The notes under the pieces were generated by a model. The model had not been told where the DNA came from, searched no databases, and saw only the letters and a program-made list of their open reading frames with translations. Made by a program: the position numbers and the translations under genes. Below are positions 43,660 to 55,771 of a stretch of 64,000 nucleotides of DNA, one piece after another. The first letter of the stretch is position 1; every line of letters begins with the position of its first letter. The DNA is from Metellina segmentata (taxonomy: Eukaryota; Arthropoda; Arachnida; Araneae; Tetragnathidae). The DNA is taken from assembly GCA_947359465.1 (NCBI GenBank), contig OX375878.1, positions 92,905,377-92,969,376 on the forward strand, written 5' to 3'.

Positions 43660-44599
43660 CTCAAAAGACGATGATGAAAAGGAAATTCATGTTTAATATC
43701 TTCACCCAAAATGACCATCGCAATCATTAACATATCCTAGGAGAGCAGATACCTTAGCACTGCCAATGAAAAATATTTTGTGCAAATTACATCTAACTAC
43801 AGCAACAGGTAGAACCTACCAAGTTCCAGCAGATGAGATGGCCGAAGCAGCACAAGTTTTGGCAAAGAAGAGAACTCACCTTTACTAATTTCAAGTGCTT
43901 AAAAGAAGGAAATAACTGTTCCTTGAGTGTAAAGTAAGTTGAATTTGATGTTTAAATAAAATAGGGTAAATGAAATTTAAATAAAATAGAGTGTTGTTTA
44001 AAAGATTAATTTTTATCTAGTGTAACAAGTAATGAATTAACAGAATTTCCACATCTCAATTAAGATAAAAAATAATTTCAATGTGATGCCATCATGAAAC
44101 TTTGTACACACCTCACTATTGAGGGGTTTAGTGTAAAAATTATATATATTTTTTAATCAAATTTGAAAATTTCGATTTTTTTTTAAATAAAAAACCTTTG
44201 TTTTAGTTTTAAAAAAAATATAAAGTGATGTGGTACACTCAAGCTATATCTATGTGTCAAATTAAAGCCATTGTAATTCTAAAGAGAATGGTACAAATTT
44301 GAGCTTTCTAGTACAAACGGTTCTTGAGTTGTGTGCTTTTAAATGTCAAAACGTTCCTAAAAACTAGTGTTTTTGAATTTTTCAAAAATTTATAACTCAA
44401 AAACGAAAGGTCCAAAAAAATTAAAACTTTACATTTTTGGTCATATTGATCAGTAGAACACAATCACTAAATATATGATACATTTTGAAAACGTTAAGGT
44501 TTAAAATAATTTTTTTATTGGTTGATTTGATATGGACTGACCTGAAGTGAATCTGGTCATTTAGCTTCAAAGTTATAAATCATCCTTAGCTGTCAGACT

Positions 44600-45440
44600 G
44601 AATCAAACCACCTGCTAACAATAACATCTCAGAAAATATAAGAATTTAATTGCTTTCATGCATTTCCTTTTTATTCCTAACTTAAAGAGCACCCTCTTTT
44701 AAAGAGGGTTGGGGTAAAAGAAATAGGATTTATTGAGTTCAATGACATGTAAAACAGTTAGGCCATATTTGGCCAAACTACTGAGTTACTGGACATAGAC
44801 ACACAAGAAAGTTTTGCTGACAGATGAAAAAAATACATACAGGAATGAAGCAAATCTGACAGGAATCAAACTGTCACTCTGTGGCATACTTGTACCCAAC
44901 AAGTCTTTTCATTGTATTATAAATAAAATAAAACGATTTCTGAAATTTTAATTGAGTAAACAGACAGCATATTTGAATAAAAAATTTCTATTTGAATTTT
45001 CTGCAGCTCTTATTCTTAGGATTTGCTTATGTGGGGTCTGCCAACAGGTAGCACACTTCTCCGTTTTCTAATTGATCCAATTAACTCCATTTGAAAACTA
45101 CCGTCCACACACAAAGAGGATAGCTTTATATCAGAATGCCATGCTGGTTCTGCAAGATGAGTACTTCACCATATACAGCTTTGAAAAGCCATTTTTAAGA
45201 TATTATTTCCAAGACTAATTCCTGATGCGTATCATAATTAAAAAAAATAATTGATATTGCAAGCAACATGTAAAAGTAAACACATGATTTTGAAACTGTA
45301 GCTCCAAATTGCTAGCAATTTCAAAATGGACCCTATACAATGTGTGTGCATGTATTCACTCTGCAGGCAGATATATTTACTACAAACTATTAATTTAAAA
45401 TTTGTAGTATATGCCAATTGTTAAATAAAATAGTCTTAAG
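44600..45440. other. AT-rich sequence, no recognisable feature
   Basis: Between the foldback element and the mariner. Nothing family-like was seen. Confidence 0.45.
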
Positions 45441-45452
45441 TCATGCTTAGTA

Positions 45453-46024
45453 CGAGGGCTGTTCAATAAAGAAGGATCATAAATTAATAAAAAATAACTT
45501 CTTGTACTAATCTGGCAAGTTTATATGGTCTTTCTCAAAATACTCTCCATTACATGCAAAGCACTTATCCCACCTCTTTTCTAGTCTTCAAACACATGTT
45601 GGAAGCCATTTTTTGACAAGTCCTTCAAAATCGCCAACACAACTTTTACTACAACCTGTGATGATGAAAACCGCTTTTCCCGGAGGCATTTCTTCAATTT
45701 CGGGAAAAGGAAAAAATCGCATGGTGCTACATCAGGACTATATGGAGGATGGGGAACACACATGACATTGGTTTTTGAAAGACCTGATGATTTTTTAAGG
45801 CGAAAAGAAAATTTCAATGCAGTGTATTGTACTTCGTTTTGCAATTTTTGCCGTAGGCGAAATAAAACAAGGCGTTCTTGGCCGGCTACCAAGGCCTCAG
45901 CAATGACATCATGACCGTGAAACTTGCACTATCTATTCTACACATTCAATATGAATTTTATTTTTCTTGATTTTTTTAATCACCTTTAAAAAAATTATGA
46001 TCATTCTTTATTAAACAGTCCTCG
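45453..46024 (-). mobile_element. Mariner, internally deleted (572 bp)
   Basis: The inverted ends CGAGGGCTGTTCAATAAAGA / CTTTATTAAACAGTCCTCG are flanked by TA on both sides (45451-45452 and 46025-46026). The minus strand keeps the third catalytic motif HPPYSPDVAPCDFFLFPKLK and the C-terminal part. The N-terminal and first catalytic regions are missing, so it cannot move by itself. Full-length mariners are about 1.3 kb. Confidence 0.92.
45581..45892 (-). pseudogene. C-terminal mariner transposase fragment
   Basis: 103-codon frame with YSPDVAPCDFFLFPKLKKCL, the DD34D third Asp region. The N-terminal part of the frame (VLFRLRQKLQNEVQYTALKF) does not match the family and probably spans the deletion junction. 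Confidence 0.85.
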
Positions 46025-46831
46025 TATGTAGTTTGCCATTTTGTGTGTGTGCATAATCCAACATTTTATATTTTGAGGATAACCTAATGCCTGTCTGCAG
46101 ATGAATATATGTAGCACCAAAGGAAGTAGAAAATGGGAAATTATGAATGAATAAAGGTGGGTAAATGAGATTATTTAAATTTCTGTTTTTCTACCTTTTT
46201 ACAATTTTTATAAAAGTTCGAAATGACATGGTTAATTGTTCATAGATAGCAGTTAATTATCAGTTATACTACAAAATTGAGATGATGGCAAGAAAGAAAA
46301 TCTTATTGAATTTCTTGGGTCTGTTTGCATACACTTCTTTTGAAAATTTGTTTTCTTCACTTTTGAGAGGGCAGAGGATTCCGGATTTTGCACAGTAATA
46401 ATAAAAAAATTAACGCTCAAACAATAAATAATAAAATTTAACTCTATATAGAACACCAGAAAACAGTGTTAGGTTTTAGCAATCTGTTTTAAAAACGTTT
46501 TCTACATTTATAAGCAACTAGCAGAATTACCCAGGGTTAAATTAGTTAAAACGTTGATTGAAAATGATCTCCTGGCCCCAAATCACTTTCTCTGTCAGAA
46601 AAATGCAAATGTAAGGTAGAAATTTTAACAAAAAAGGAGAGTGGAAAATAATTCTTAAATAGTATTTGGCCCTTTTATAACTTCTATAGTTTATTTTGTA
46701 TAAAATACATATGGAATCCATTTCACATACATCACACTATAGTGTAAGACAAACCTACAAAAGGTGATCATGAGATGATTACTACAGAAGTTAATTTTGA
46801 ATATCCTTCAAGTTCATTTTCTGTAAAAAGA

Positions 46832-46990
46832 GATGAACCTGTTGTGAAGCCAGCCGACCAACTGGTCAAGGTGTTGGCCTCTGGATCGTAAGTTTCCTGG
46901 TTCGAATCCAGAGTCACGGCATGGATGTAAATTGTGCTGTCCTTTGTTAGGGGTAATGATGTCTGCCCATTGGATGCTCCTTCACAATTG
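46832..46990 (+). mobile_element. tRNA-derived SINE, head type 2 with a different body
   Basis: GCCGACCAACTGGTCAAGGT, GTTGGCCTCTGGATCG and B-box GGTTCGAATCC are followed by GCATGGATGTAAATTG. After that the body (GGGTAATGATGTCTGCCCAT) does not match the copies at 35458 and 56933, so it is a separate subfamily. Confidence 0.75.
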
Positions 46991-47469
46991 GCCATCACTT
47001 CTGGTCTTGTAGAGGCAAATTATTACAAATCAAATAGCATACGCCATTGGAAAAAAAATTCTGTAAAATGGCAAGCAAGCATGTTACTTTATTCAATTTC
47101 CCTATCAATATTTTATTAATTGTAGCACTCTTGCAGCAGAAATGTGATATTTCCAAATTGTTTTGTATTCTTGATTTAATTTTATAAAATGGAATTCTAC
47201 AAATCCTTATGTGTTAAATCAATGACTTTTTGGTCAGTAGAATTTTCAAAATAAGTATTAGGTAGCAAAGTAACACTTTTATTAACAGTGGGCTTTAGTA
47301 TTAAATAGAATCAGTTCGTTACAAGATCTAAGTAGGCACAATTACATATTTTTAATCATTTGATACCATAAATCAAATAGTAAAAATTATTGTATTTAGG
47401 AAAGAAATAAAAAAAATAAGTTCAAACATAATCATTAAATTTGTAAGTTAAATTTGTTTCAATAGAATT

Positions 47470-47830
47470 TTTTTTTCTTAAACTAGGGGGCACCTCGCTG
47501 TTGCTTGTCAATTTCCGATGATTGCTACGCAATCATATTTCATTCATTTTGCAAACTATATTTTTAAACAATGAGGGGGGGGGGAATCGCTTTCACAATC
47601 CATTCCCATTTGGATTGCTGCTGGATTGATTCCGGATCTCTAGTACAACTTTAATTGAAGGTTCCCTTCCCTTCCCATTGCGATGTCTATCACATGCGCC
47701 TAGTAACGGAAAATTACCTACTTTTTTTTTTGCGAGATTAGAGGATCCGTATACAAGCCGACTCCCGTACTTTAGCTTTAGAAAACGTTCTAAAAATTCT
47801 CGGCTTATACATGGAAATATATGGTAAATA
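47470..47830. other. Unclassified repeat-like block
   Basis: GC-richer sequence with a short hairpin ATGATTGC-TAC-GCAATCAT near 47537-47555, a G run at 47576-47583 and GGCTTATACATGGAAATATA near 47801. It looks like a dispersed repeat, but no partner is in the window. Confidence 0.3.
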
Positions 47831-48249
47831 AAAATAAAATGTTTTTATAACAATGCATCCCATTTCCACATAAAAAAGGAAATTGTAAAGTAAATAATAA
47901 TTGTTAAAATTCAGAGGAAATCACATCATAATTTTAAATGTTTTAGGTGATCCGTGTTGTAATAGTACTTTTAAGATTTTCATATTCGACTGTTGCTATG
48001 GAAATGGCGACTGACTTTGCAGGTTCTTCTGAAAACATTGCAAACTTTTTAGTGCGTACTCTCAAATTTTATGAATGAATAAATAAAAAAATGTAACTGT
48101 GTTTATCAGATGCGCATGCTCCAAATTCATTCCCGTTGAACCACCAAGACTCGTTATCTACCAATCACAAAGCGAATGAAACTGAAAAAGATTGAATTTT
48201 TTTTATAATAGGGAGATTACTTTTCTAGCAACACTGGTAAAATAATCTG

Positions 48250-51200
48250 AGACTGCAATAACTTTTCTCAGTAATTACTATGGGATTTCAAAATTTTTTT
48301 TAGACTCCTCTACACACTTAGGACATATAAATGGGGTTAATATGCAGCCTATGTTACCCCAGGGTTCTACAGAATCTGAGTGGATAATTTGATGTGGATT
48401 AGTTTATCAGTGTAGATTTGTGTGGAGAACTGATACCAACTCAGCTTTTTATAAATAATTAAGATTATAAATAAGTTTAAAACATCAAATCCTGTGGGTC
48501 TTCTCAGACTAAAAATATTTTTTGCCAGGACAAAAGGCAAAATTTTCTTGAAAATTATTTAAGCAAAAAGTTAATTATCTTCATTGTATAGAAGTTAATT
48601 ACCACTTATAACAATGAAATAAAGATTATTTATTGCAAAAATCATGTATATGTTGTACCATACGCAATAAAACTTTATTTGTTTCAAACGACCATTTTAA
48701 AAACTTATTCACTCAGAAAATGAATGCTTTTGTGGAAAATAATACTGCATTGCAGTTTTCGGTTAACTCGGGGGAAACTAATCAATCCCAACCTTGATTC
48801 AGTTGATTTAAATTTTGATATTATTTATATAATTAACAATTTAATTTAAATAATTTTTGTTATATATTTCACTTTTGTACACAGGACTGGTTATTATAAG
48901 ACAATTTTCATTCCTTTCTAAATTAGATAAAAAATAAACTTATACTGATATTTTTTTATCAAGGAAATATACCAAAAATAACTATGTCAAGCCTATTGAA
49001 AAACGTTGTATAAGATTTATTGTTAATATTGCATTGTTGTATGTCATTTCTAAAAGATATTTACCGTGCTTGGTAAATTTTTTACTTTTGATACATAACA
49101 TATTGCAGAAAGAGTAATATTCTCAGATCACTAGTTCAAAAAAAAATTAACCTTGTAAAAACGTAAGATGAGCTAAAAATAATTTATTTCAATGTGATTG
49201 AATGGAAAATATTAAAATATCAGTTCACTGAATAGTTTTATTGTGATAGAAGAGTATTTACACAACAATATTTCAAAATGTTTATATTGCAATCAAAATA
49301 ATTCAAACAAAATAGCTTAGTAATGTCTCACAAAATTTAGCCATCCTTCAATAAAACTTTCAGAATGTGAATGAGATCATAAGTTAGAAATCATATAGAT
49401 TATACAAGTGTTACCTAACTAGGGTTGCCAAAAGATGAATATCAGAAAAGAGAACATTTGGTAAAATTATTATTTTTTGAAAAAGAGGACAAGAAAAGCA
49501 GACATTATTAGTGTATAACTGTAAGGAACCTATCTAATAAAAGAATAATCCTTGAGAATTCTTGGTGTATTAACCACTAACTGAAAGAAAATCTACTAAA
49601 TATATTACTTACGTATTTTGAAAAGAATTAGCAAAGGCAAGAACGAATTTATAAATTTAATGCTAACAAAAAAGGTGGCTAAGTTAGCAATGCTATTTCC
49701 TTCCAAACTAAAAAAGGCTGTGAATCGACCACATATTTCTTATTCTTATTATTCTAACATGAATCTAAATTATCATTCGTTATCTATTTGATCTCATAAT
49801 GAGACTTTTTAACATGGAGCTCAATATACAATAGAGGTTAAACTTTCTACTATACATTGGCGCATTTTAATAATATGTAGTACAATTTTCGTATAATGTA
49901 CTAGATCTAGTACGTATTTGAATAGCTGTAGTTTACATAACGATATAGTAGGCAATGTGAATATTGTAAAGTTTGCACTTAATGTTTGAAATATGAAATA
50001 TATTTTTTAATGCAATCTGAAATAACGAACAAAGAGAACAAAAAGTGAACAATCAAAAAAATAAAAAATAAAAGATCTACCTTTAAAAAAAAAGAGAGTA
50101 AAGTAAAAAGATCCAAGCGGAAAAAGAGGACATGTTCTCTTTAAAAAAAAAAGAGATGTTCTGGCAACCTTATACATAACACTTGTTGATAATAACAAAA
50201 TATTGATGGCTTATAAAGATCGTAATGAAATGGTCTCAACTTTAAACCAAGTGTTTATAGCTTCAAATAGCACGTCTTTAGCACAAATATTTTTAATTTA
50301 AATATAGTGTACTGATTATTTAACAAGTTCATTTTTAATTTGTATCGATCATTAGAAATCATGGCGTATTATCAAATTAACTCTTATTTTCTGTAAAATG
50401 AATAGTTAGCAATGCCTTTGAAAACGTAGGGGTTTGAATTCGATTTTACACATTTCACTGCTATGCATCGAATACTTAAGAAATGTTGTAATATTTATGT
50501 TCTACAGCTAGAAAACTAAGGATAATACATAACACTAAATCTGTCAAAAAGCAGAATATAATATTCACAGCAGAAACATTATCAAAATGAAACAGTGGGA
50601 AGATGGTGAAAAGCATTACATCCAGAAGAAATTCAAGTTAAGTAATTTTATAACATTAAACATTAAAATTAATCAAATTCAAGATAAGATTTAAAAACTT
50701 AAGGTGGCGTTCAGACTCATTATTTACTACTCACAAATGAATATGGAAGTGTGAAACCATCATTTTATTTCTTGAAAATAGATCTTTAAATTTCAAAGAA
50801 AATTCGCATGTAACCGAATAAGTGCAACTTTTTCTTATAATAAACAAATAAATATGAATAAGCATTGCATAACAATTAAAAAGATGAGGGTTTGAAGATA
50901 AGGTTACTAAAGTTTGTACTACTTCTATGAAATAATGGGATGAATTTTTTAAATTATAATAGTATATAGTTAAATCTTAAAATAAAACAGTTATGTTGTC
51001 CTTGATCCAAAAATTACAAAAGGACACAATTTGTACAAAATGTTCTTTAAGGGAAAATATGTTAACAAAAAGTTAGAGCTTACCAATATTTTCTTATTTG
51101 GTTTTATGAGAGATAGTTGATCGTTCAAGTACTTTGTAAATCAAGAACAGAATTTAAACTGTTGACATAATACATCAAGGACATTTCTCAACGCATCACA

Positions 51201-51380
51201 TCAAATAAACACAACCCAAAAATATCACAATTTTAGGATAAATAATTATTTAACAATGTTAAAATGAGGGTGAAAATGTCGTTAACAGTTTATATCCATC
51301 AACTGATGACACTTCGAACACAATAAATTTTAATTTAAAACTCATCCTATAACATGGCGCAAATAAAATTAAAATACCGC
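48250..51380. other. AT-rich sequence, no recognisable feature
   Basis: About 3.1 kb without a coding family, SINE or transposon terminus that I can support. Short minus-strand frames rich in Phe and Leu reflect A/T runs. Confidence 0.45.
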
Positions 51381-51400
51381 GCTTCTATACGAAGGCGGCC

Positions 51401-51615
51401 ATGCGTCTAATGTCAACATCTACATTCCGGAAGTTCAGTTTTTCGTCTGGTCGAGGTTGTATGAGGCTTTGCAGTAGCTCAGGTTCGCTATTTCGGAATT
51501 CAAACTTTATTGATTGTGTGCAGAAATTTTCATCGACTTGTGCATTTGATTACACGATTGACTATTATCATCCTCCCAAGAAAAGCTCTTTCAAGAAAAG
51601 TCATCTGTATTCAGG
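51401..51615 (+). CDS. Possible first coding exon with mitochondrial-type leader
   Basis: An ATG in a local GC-rich patch (GGCGGCCATGCG) opens 71 codons plus two bases, ending at a consensus donor GGTGAGT (GT at 51616). The N-terminus is rich in Arg, Ser and Thr with no acidic residue for the first 30 or so positions (STSTFRKFSFSSGRGCMRLC), like a mitochondrial targeting peptide. It continues CAFDYTIDYYHPPKKSSFKK. I do not recognise the family. No downstream exon was confirmed. It could be a retained exon of a real gene or chance. Confidence 0.4.
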
Positions 51616-51699
51616 GTGAGTTAAAGTAATTGAACCTACACTTCTACCAATCGTATGTTACTAGATAAAAGTTAAAACTTGACTCAATTTTTTAAAAGG

Positions 51700-52035
51700 T
51701 AAACGAAGCAACACAACGGGCTATTGCAACGATCCGGAATCCATTCTGAAGGAAAAGTTCCGAGAACAACATTTCGTTGTGTTGCTCCAATTAGAGGTAA
51801 TTAATTGCCATTACCAATTACTCGAGGACAACATCTCGTAAAATGGAACCATGGTCAGATGATGAGATCAATGCCAGAAATGGTATACTAAACTTTCACA
51901 CCACACCAACGTGAGGACATTTGAGGCCCTGAAACATTTAATGCGCACCAGCCCCCACGTACATGACGGTCTTTAGTTGGATCAAATTATGAACTTCCAA
52001 CCCTTGATTGCTAATCTGATTATCTTGCGGGCCGC
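51700..52035 (-). mobile_element. SINE, minus-strand half of a head-to-head pair
   Basis: From 3' end to head: CAACACAACGGGCTATTG, CCGAGAACAACATTTCG, CCACACCAACGTGAGGACAT, GCGCACCAGCCCCC and GGGCCGCGGAAG. An internal partial duplication of the AGGACAACATCTCG block suggests two copies joined. Diverged. Confidence 0.75.
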
Positions 52036-52322
52036 GGAAGCTCGGTTGGAACATAGAGGTTGGACCCGGTCTATGGGTTGGAAGAATAACGGATTAACAA
52101 AAGAGGGTTGCGAGTTCAAATCCAACCAAAGACCGTCGTATACAAAGGGGCTGGTACCCGTTTATTTTCTCGTGTCTTTAAATGTCCTCACGTTTGCGTG
52201 TTGTTGAAGTTTGAAAACTGGGGTGCCTGCTCAGGTGCGTGGTGTTGTCCTCGATTTTTCCATCGGGTTTTTTCACAGTTCGTCGCAATTAGACAATTGT
52301 GTTGCTCCAGTACGACATTTGT
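52036..52322 (+). mobile_element. SINE, plus-strand half of a head-to-head pair
   Basis: GAAGCTCGGTTGGAACATAG, GGGTTGCGAGTTCAAATCC (B-box), GGGGCTGGTACCCG, TGTCCTCACGTTTGCG, GGGGTGCCTGCTCAGGTG, then TTGTGTTGCTCCAGTACGAC at the 3' end. It shares its head end with the minus copy. Confidence 0.8.
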
Positions 52323-52338
52323 TAAAATACAAAACACC

Positions 52339-52851
52339 GATACTCTTGAAACCGCAATTCCGTAGTACCACAAATTTAAATAGAAAAATAGATTATGGTC
52401 ATCAAACACCGTGGCTTCAAGCGACCTCTCACACCAGTTTGAAAATTGTATACCGAATTGTACACTGCATTCTTGTCGGTGCCTCACTATATGAGATTAT
52501 CAATGCAAAAAGAACCGTCCTAAGATATTTGGCACCGTGGGATACTAACAATAATCCGCCCCTCTTCATAAGAAAATACACGGGAGCGGGAGATGGTTGA
52601 CCGATGAAGTTTTAATAGTTTCAGAACTAGAAAAAATCAATACAGTCAAACATACGCTGGCCCAACCGACAAACTTATTTGAGTGCAAGCAAAATTGCCG
52701 CCTCAAGAAGCTGGCGCCCCTTGGCTTTAGCCCATTTAGCCCTGTAGTTAAGGTAGCCCTGATGCAAACAGACAAACCAGACAGTCTGGGAAGATTTTAC
52801 TCCTGCTGTTCAAGCGTTCTCGCATCTTACATAGTACAGGATAAACCTTAA
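52339..52851 (+). other. Two adjoining open frames of unknown origin
   Basis: The first (to TGA at about 52600) ends in a hydrophobic segment IVYRIVHCILVGASLYEII and RTVLRYLAPWDTNNNPPLFI. The second (52597-52851) overlaps it by a few bases and contains LAPLGFSPFSPVVKVALMQT. They lie directly after a SINE end. Composition is coding-like but I recognise neither; a retroelement fragment or gene exons are both possible. Confidence 0.25.
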
Positions 52852-53169
52852 ATGTAGTTTATCTCCGTTTAGGAAACATGCTCCAGTGCGACAGTAATTT
52901 ACAACCGAGCTACCTAAAACTTATTTTTAAAACATGTGTTTTTCAAGACTCAAGATTATTTCTGTGCTCAGATGGCAAAATGTTATAAGTCACTTTTTCA
53001 ATTTTTCGTGACAGCAATTTTAAGATTCAAGATTCAACATGTGGATCTGTGGTTTTAGATTTATTACAATTTTCCCACCTTTGTTTTCTCATAAACCGAA
53101 AGAAAAAGACTTACGACATTTTCCCACCTGTTGGGGTTATTACTTGTTGTTGCTAATCCCCGACATGGT

Positions 53170-54060
53170 CTCTTTAAATTAGACCAAGTCCATAAACCCC
53201 CAATAAGTCCAAGAAAAGTAGAGGTTCCGAAAAAATCTTGTCCATTGTAAAGTCAATACATTTTAAAATATAAGCTGGCGAAGCCTGATCAGCTCCGCAC
53301 TTGGTACAAGTCCTGAAAACCTTCTGGCCTTGTTCGTAGGAGAGACTCCTCAAGTGTCCACAGGCAAAACGTGAAATACAAGTCTGTTGGCTTATATGGC
53401 CCTCAAAGAGTAGGGCGCCTCCATGACGACTTCTCGAGTACCAGTCATGTATTGGAGGGACATTCCAAAGATCTTTAGACGTCTTCCTGCACTCTGAGAA
53501 CGCTTCACTATATGTACAAGGCATCTGACTGGAGAGTCTCTAAGGAAGCAGCCTTTACCAGGGAATCCACGATCTCACCACTTATACCGACATGGGAGGG
53601 AATCTATAGGACGTGCACCTTGGAATTGACTGAAAGTCTAGAAATTAGGTTCAGGATAGAAATGCCAGCCCTGTCCCCAACATTTGTCCAGTTACTTAAA
53701 TGTTGAACTGAGGATAGGCTGTCTGTTAAGACACAAATATGCACAAAGTCAGGTTCCACAATATTCTCAGCCTATCTCAGGCCTCTCTCGATAGCAATGA
53801 GTTCAGATCTGAACACAGAGCAAGAATTTGAGTTTCTAAATTTTAAGTCTAAATGTATAAGTAGGAGTCCTGATGAGGATACCACTACTTCCACTTGGCT
53901 TTTATCATTCTTGCTGTCATCTGTATACATTAGAAGAGCAGCTTTGGGTATTTGATTGATTGTCTCAGGGGCCATCTGTCTCATAAATTCAGGGTTGTCT
54001 GCATTTCTATGAACTGGATTCAAAAGCTCGGTGTGAAAGTGGACACCGCTAAAATCACTT
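53170..54060 (-). pseudogene. Non-LTR retrotransposon 3' end (RNase H and C-terminal zinc motif)
   Basis: The minus strand reads ALLMYTDDSKND (RNase H first Asp), NSNSCSVFRSELIAIERGLR (Glu), a broken middle section with LTDS- and IPSHVG-type remnants, then FACGHLRSLSYEQGQKVFRT and CTKCGADQASPAYILKC, the Cys/His motif near the C-terminus of Jockey-type ORF2. Frameshifts near 53520-53770. It is related to the copy at 21058 but covers a more 3' part. Confidence 0.88.
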
Positions 54061-54299
54061 ACAGTTCTAAAACATGGTCCCAGTGATTATTTTTTGAAAC
54101 CATCTAAACATTAGCAAAAAACACTCCAGGATGGGACTTAGTCAATTTTTTGGGAAAAGTGACATAACATTTTGCTATCTGAGTACAGATTTGTTTTAGG
54201 GGACTTTGTTTCAACACCTTTGTTAACCTTCGTCTATTGTTCATTACCTGTGGAATTACGCATGTTTAAAATCACTAATAACATTAGTTTTGTTTTAAA

Positions 54300-54341
54300 T
54301 TCGGACGTAAGTTTTACCATGGAGCGGAAGTTTGGAGAGTA
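54300..54341 (+). mobile_element. SINE, left piece split by a DNA transposon
   Basis: GGACGTAAGTTTTACCATGG and GCGGAAGTTTGGAGAGTA match the SINE body just before GGGGTGCCAGCTCAGG. The continuation is found after the insertion at about 56549. Confidence 0.5.
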
Positions 54342-54512
54342 GGGGTACGTCCATAGTGCACCGCTTCCAGCTTCCTGCTTTACCGCTAAAACCGCGGCAG
54401 TTCCAAACAGCGTTGTAAAACCGCGCGATTCTAGCAGGGGGTGGTTATAGTGCAACGCGCGTTGAACCGCCTGTCAGTTTGCAACATGGAGCTATCACAT
54501 GAGGATCTATTG

Positions 54513-54731
54513 CAGGGATGGCGAACCTATGACCCGCGGGTCACACTGGCCCACGCAGGCTTTTTAAATGACACACGCGTTGATTTTTATAAACTTATCA
54601 TTTCATCATATACATAAATTTTTGATATTTTTCGAACCCTTCTTTCAAAAAACATGAAGAAAATATCAGTGTTAATAAAAACTTAAAATTGAAAAAAAAT
54701 TGCACAAAGGATTTTTGTAAAATGTTTTAGA
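54513..54731 (+). mobile_element. hAT-type terminus, truncated
   Basis: CAGGGATGGCGAACCTATGA followed by CCCGCGGGTCACACTGGCCC is a typical hAT end. The matching right end is not visible before 56548, so the element is truncated or degraded. A younger hAT element interrupts it at 54732. Confidence 0.65.
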
Positions 54732-55771
54732 CAGGGTGTAAGAAAATCATGATTAACAAATAAATCAATTGGAATTTTTTATTTAAATCGGATTTTTTTA
54801 TATTTAAATCAGATTTTTTTTTATTTAAATTTCTGTAGTTTCTCAACTGTTTTTACAAAAAAATGTATGAATTTTTTAAATAAAAAATTGAGTTTGTGGC
54901 TTGGTAAATCAATATTTACTTCATTTGTTTAACTTTAAAACACAAGTTGATATCCCACATAGTTTTTCTTGAGTAAATTACATCATCATGTTAACAAATT
55001 TATCAGTAAGAGTAAGTGACAGACCTGAACTACAGTGTGAAAAGTAGAATAGAGGACAGAGAAATAATCAGACAATAGTAAATTCTAATAATAAAACTGC
55101 CGAGCAGCAATAATAAATGAATTTTCACTTTTAATTCATATTGGATCTTTCTTTCTTATTGCTGACATTTCAATGGCTGTGTGAATATGTATATTTCTAC
55201 TCTTTAATCTCTATTGCACACCACAAGAATAAGCTGAGCCTTAAAAAACTTTACTTCGAACTGTGTGTGTTTTTTTTTTAGTTCATGAAATCAGTCACCC
55301 CTTTAGTTTATAATTTTGAATCAAACTGTTACGTACTTCCTTTAAGTGTTTATATTATGAGTGTTGTTAATCAGGAATGTTTATACATTACTCTTCCTGG
55401 CATTTAGATTTATGATGTCGTGTGTATTTACATTACTGTTTCCAGTACATAGTATATTCTAAGTTACAACTGGATGTTGCAATCTTTTATAATATGCAGT
55501 AATTGACCCAGTTCCCTCTTTGCTGGGTGTAGCCATTCCATTAGTGCTGAAATCACCATGAGTGAAGAAAGATTAAAGCATTTGACCGCTTCTGTGATTA
55601 TTCTGTGGTGCATTTACTTAGTTATAAAAGTGTGTGTTTAGTTGTGATTTAAATCAGTGATTTAAAAAAAAAATCATTTGATTAAAATCAGTGATTTAAA
55701 AAAAATCATTTGATTAAAATCATGATTTTAATTGTTGATTTAAATATAGTGATTTAGATCTTGACACCCTG
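54732..55771. mobile_element. Non-autonomous hAT element with perfect 8-bp target duplication
   Basis: Ends CAGGGTGTAAG / GACACCCTG are flanked by GTTTTAGA on both sides (54724-54731 and 55772-55779). Both subterminal regions carry repeated GATTTAAAT/ATTTAAATC motifs; near the right end a unit of about 35 bp (AAAATCATTTGATTAAAATC) is repeated. No transposase frame. It is the youngest layer of the nest. Confidence 0.88.

Larger units (their letters stand above)
42481..44542. mobile_element. Foldback-type DNA transposon with about 350-bp inverted ends
   Basis: The left end GGTCATTCCACATCAAATCA and the right end (reverse complement GGTCAGTCCATATCAAATCA) begin inverted repeats of about 350 bp (42481-42830 and about 44190-44542) with many identical blocks, for example AGAAAGCTCAAATTTG and TTACAATGGCTTTAATTTGA. 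A 5-bp TGAAG lies just outside each end (42475-42479 and 44543-44547), a possible target duplication. Both arms carry transposase-like coding sequence pointing outward from the centre. I cannot name the superfamily with confidence. Confidence 0.85.

Noticed and set aside
47994..48078. Short frame starting MEMATDFAGSSENIANFL
   Set aside because: Only about 26 codons, no donor site or homology that I can recognise; too short to support.
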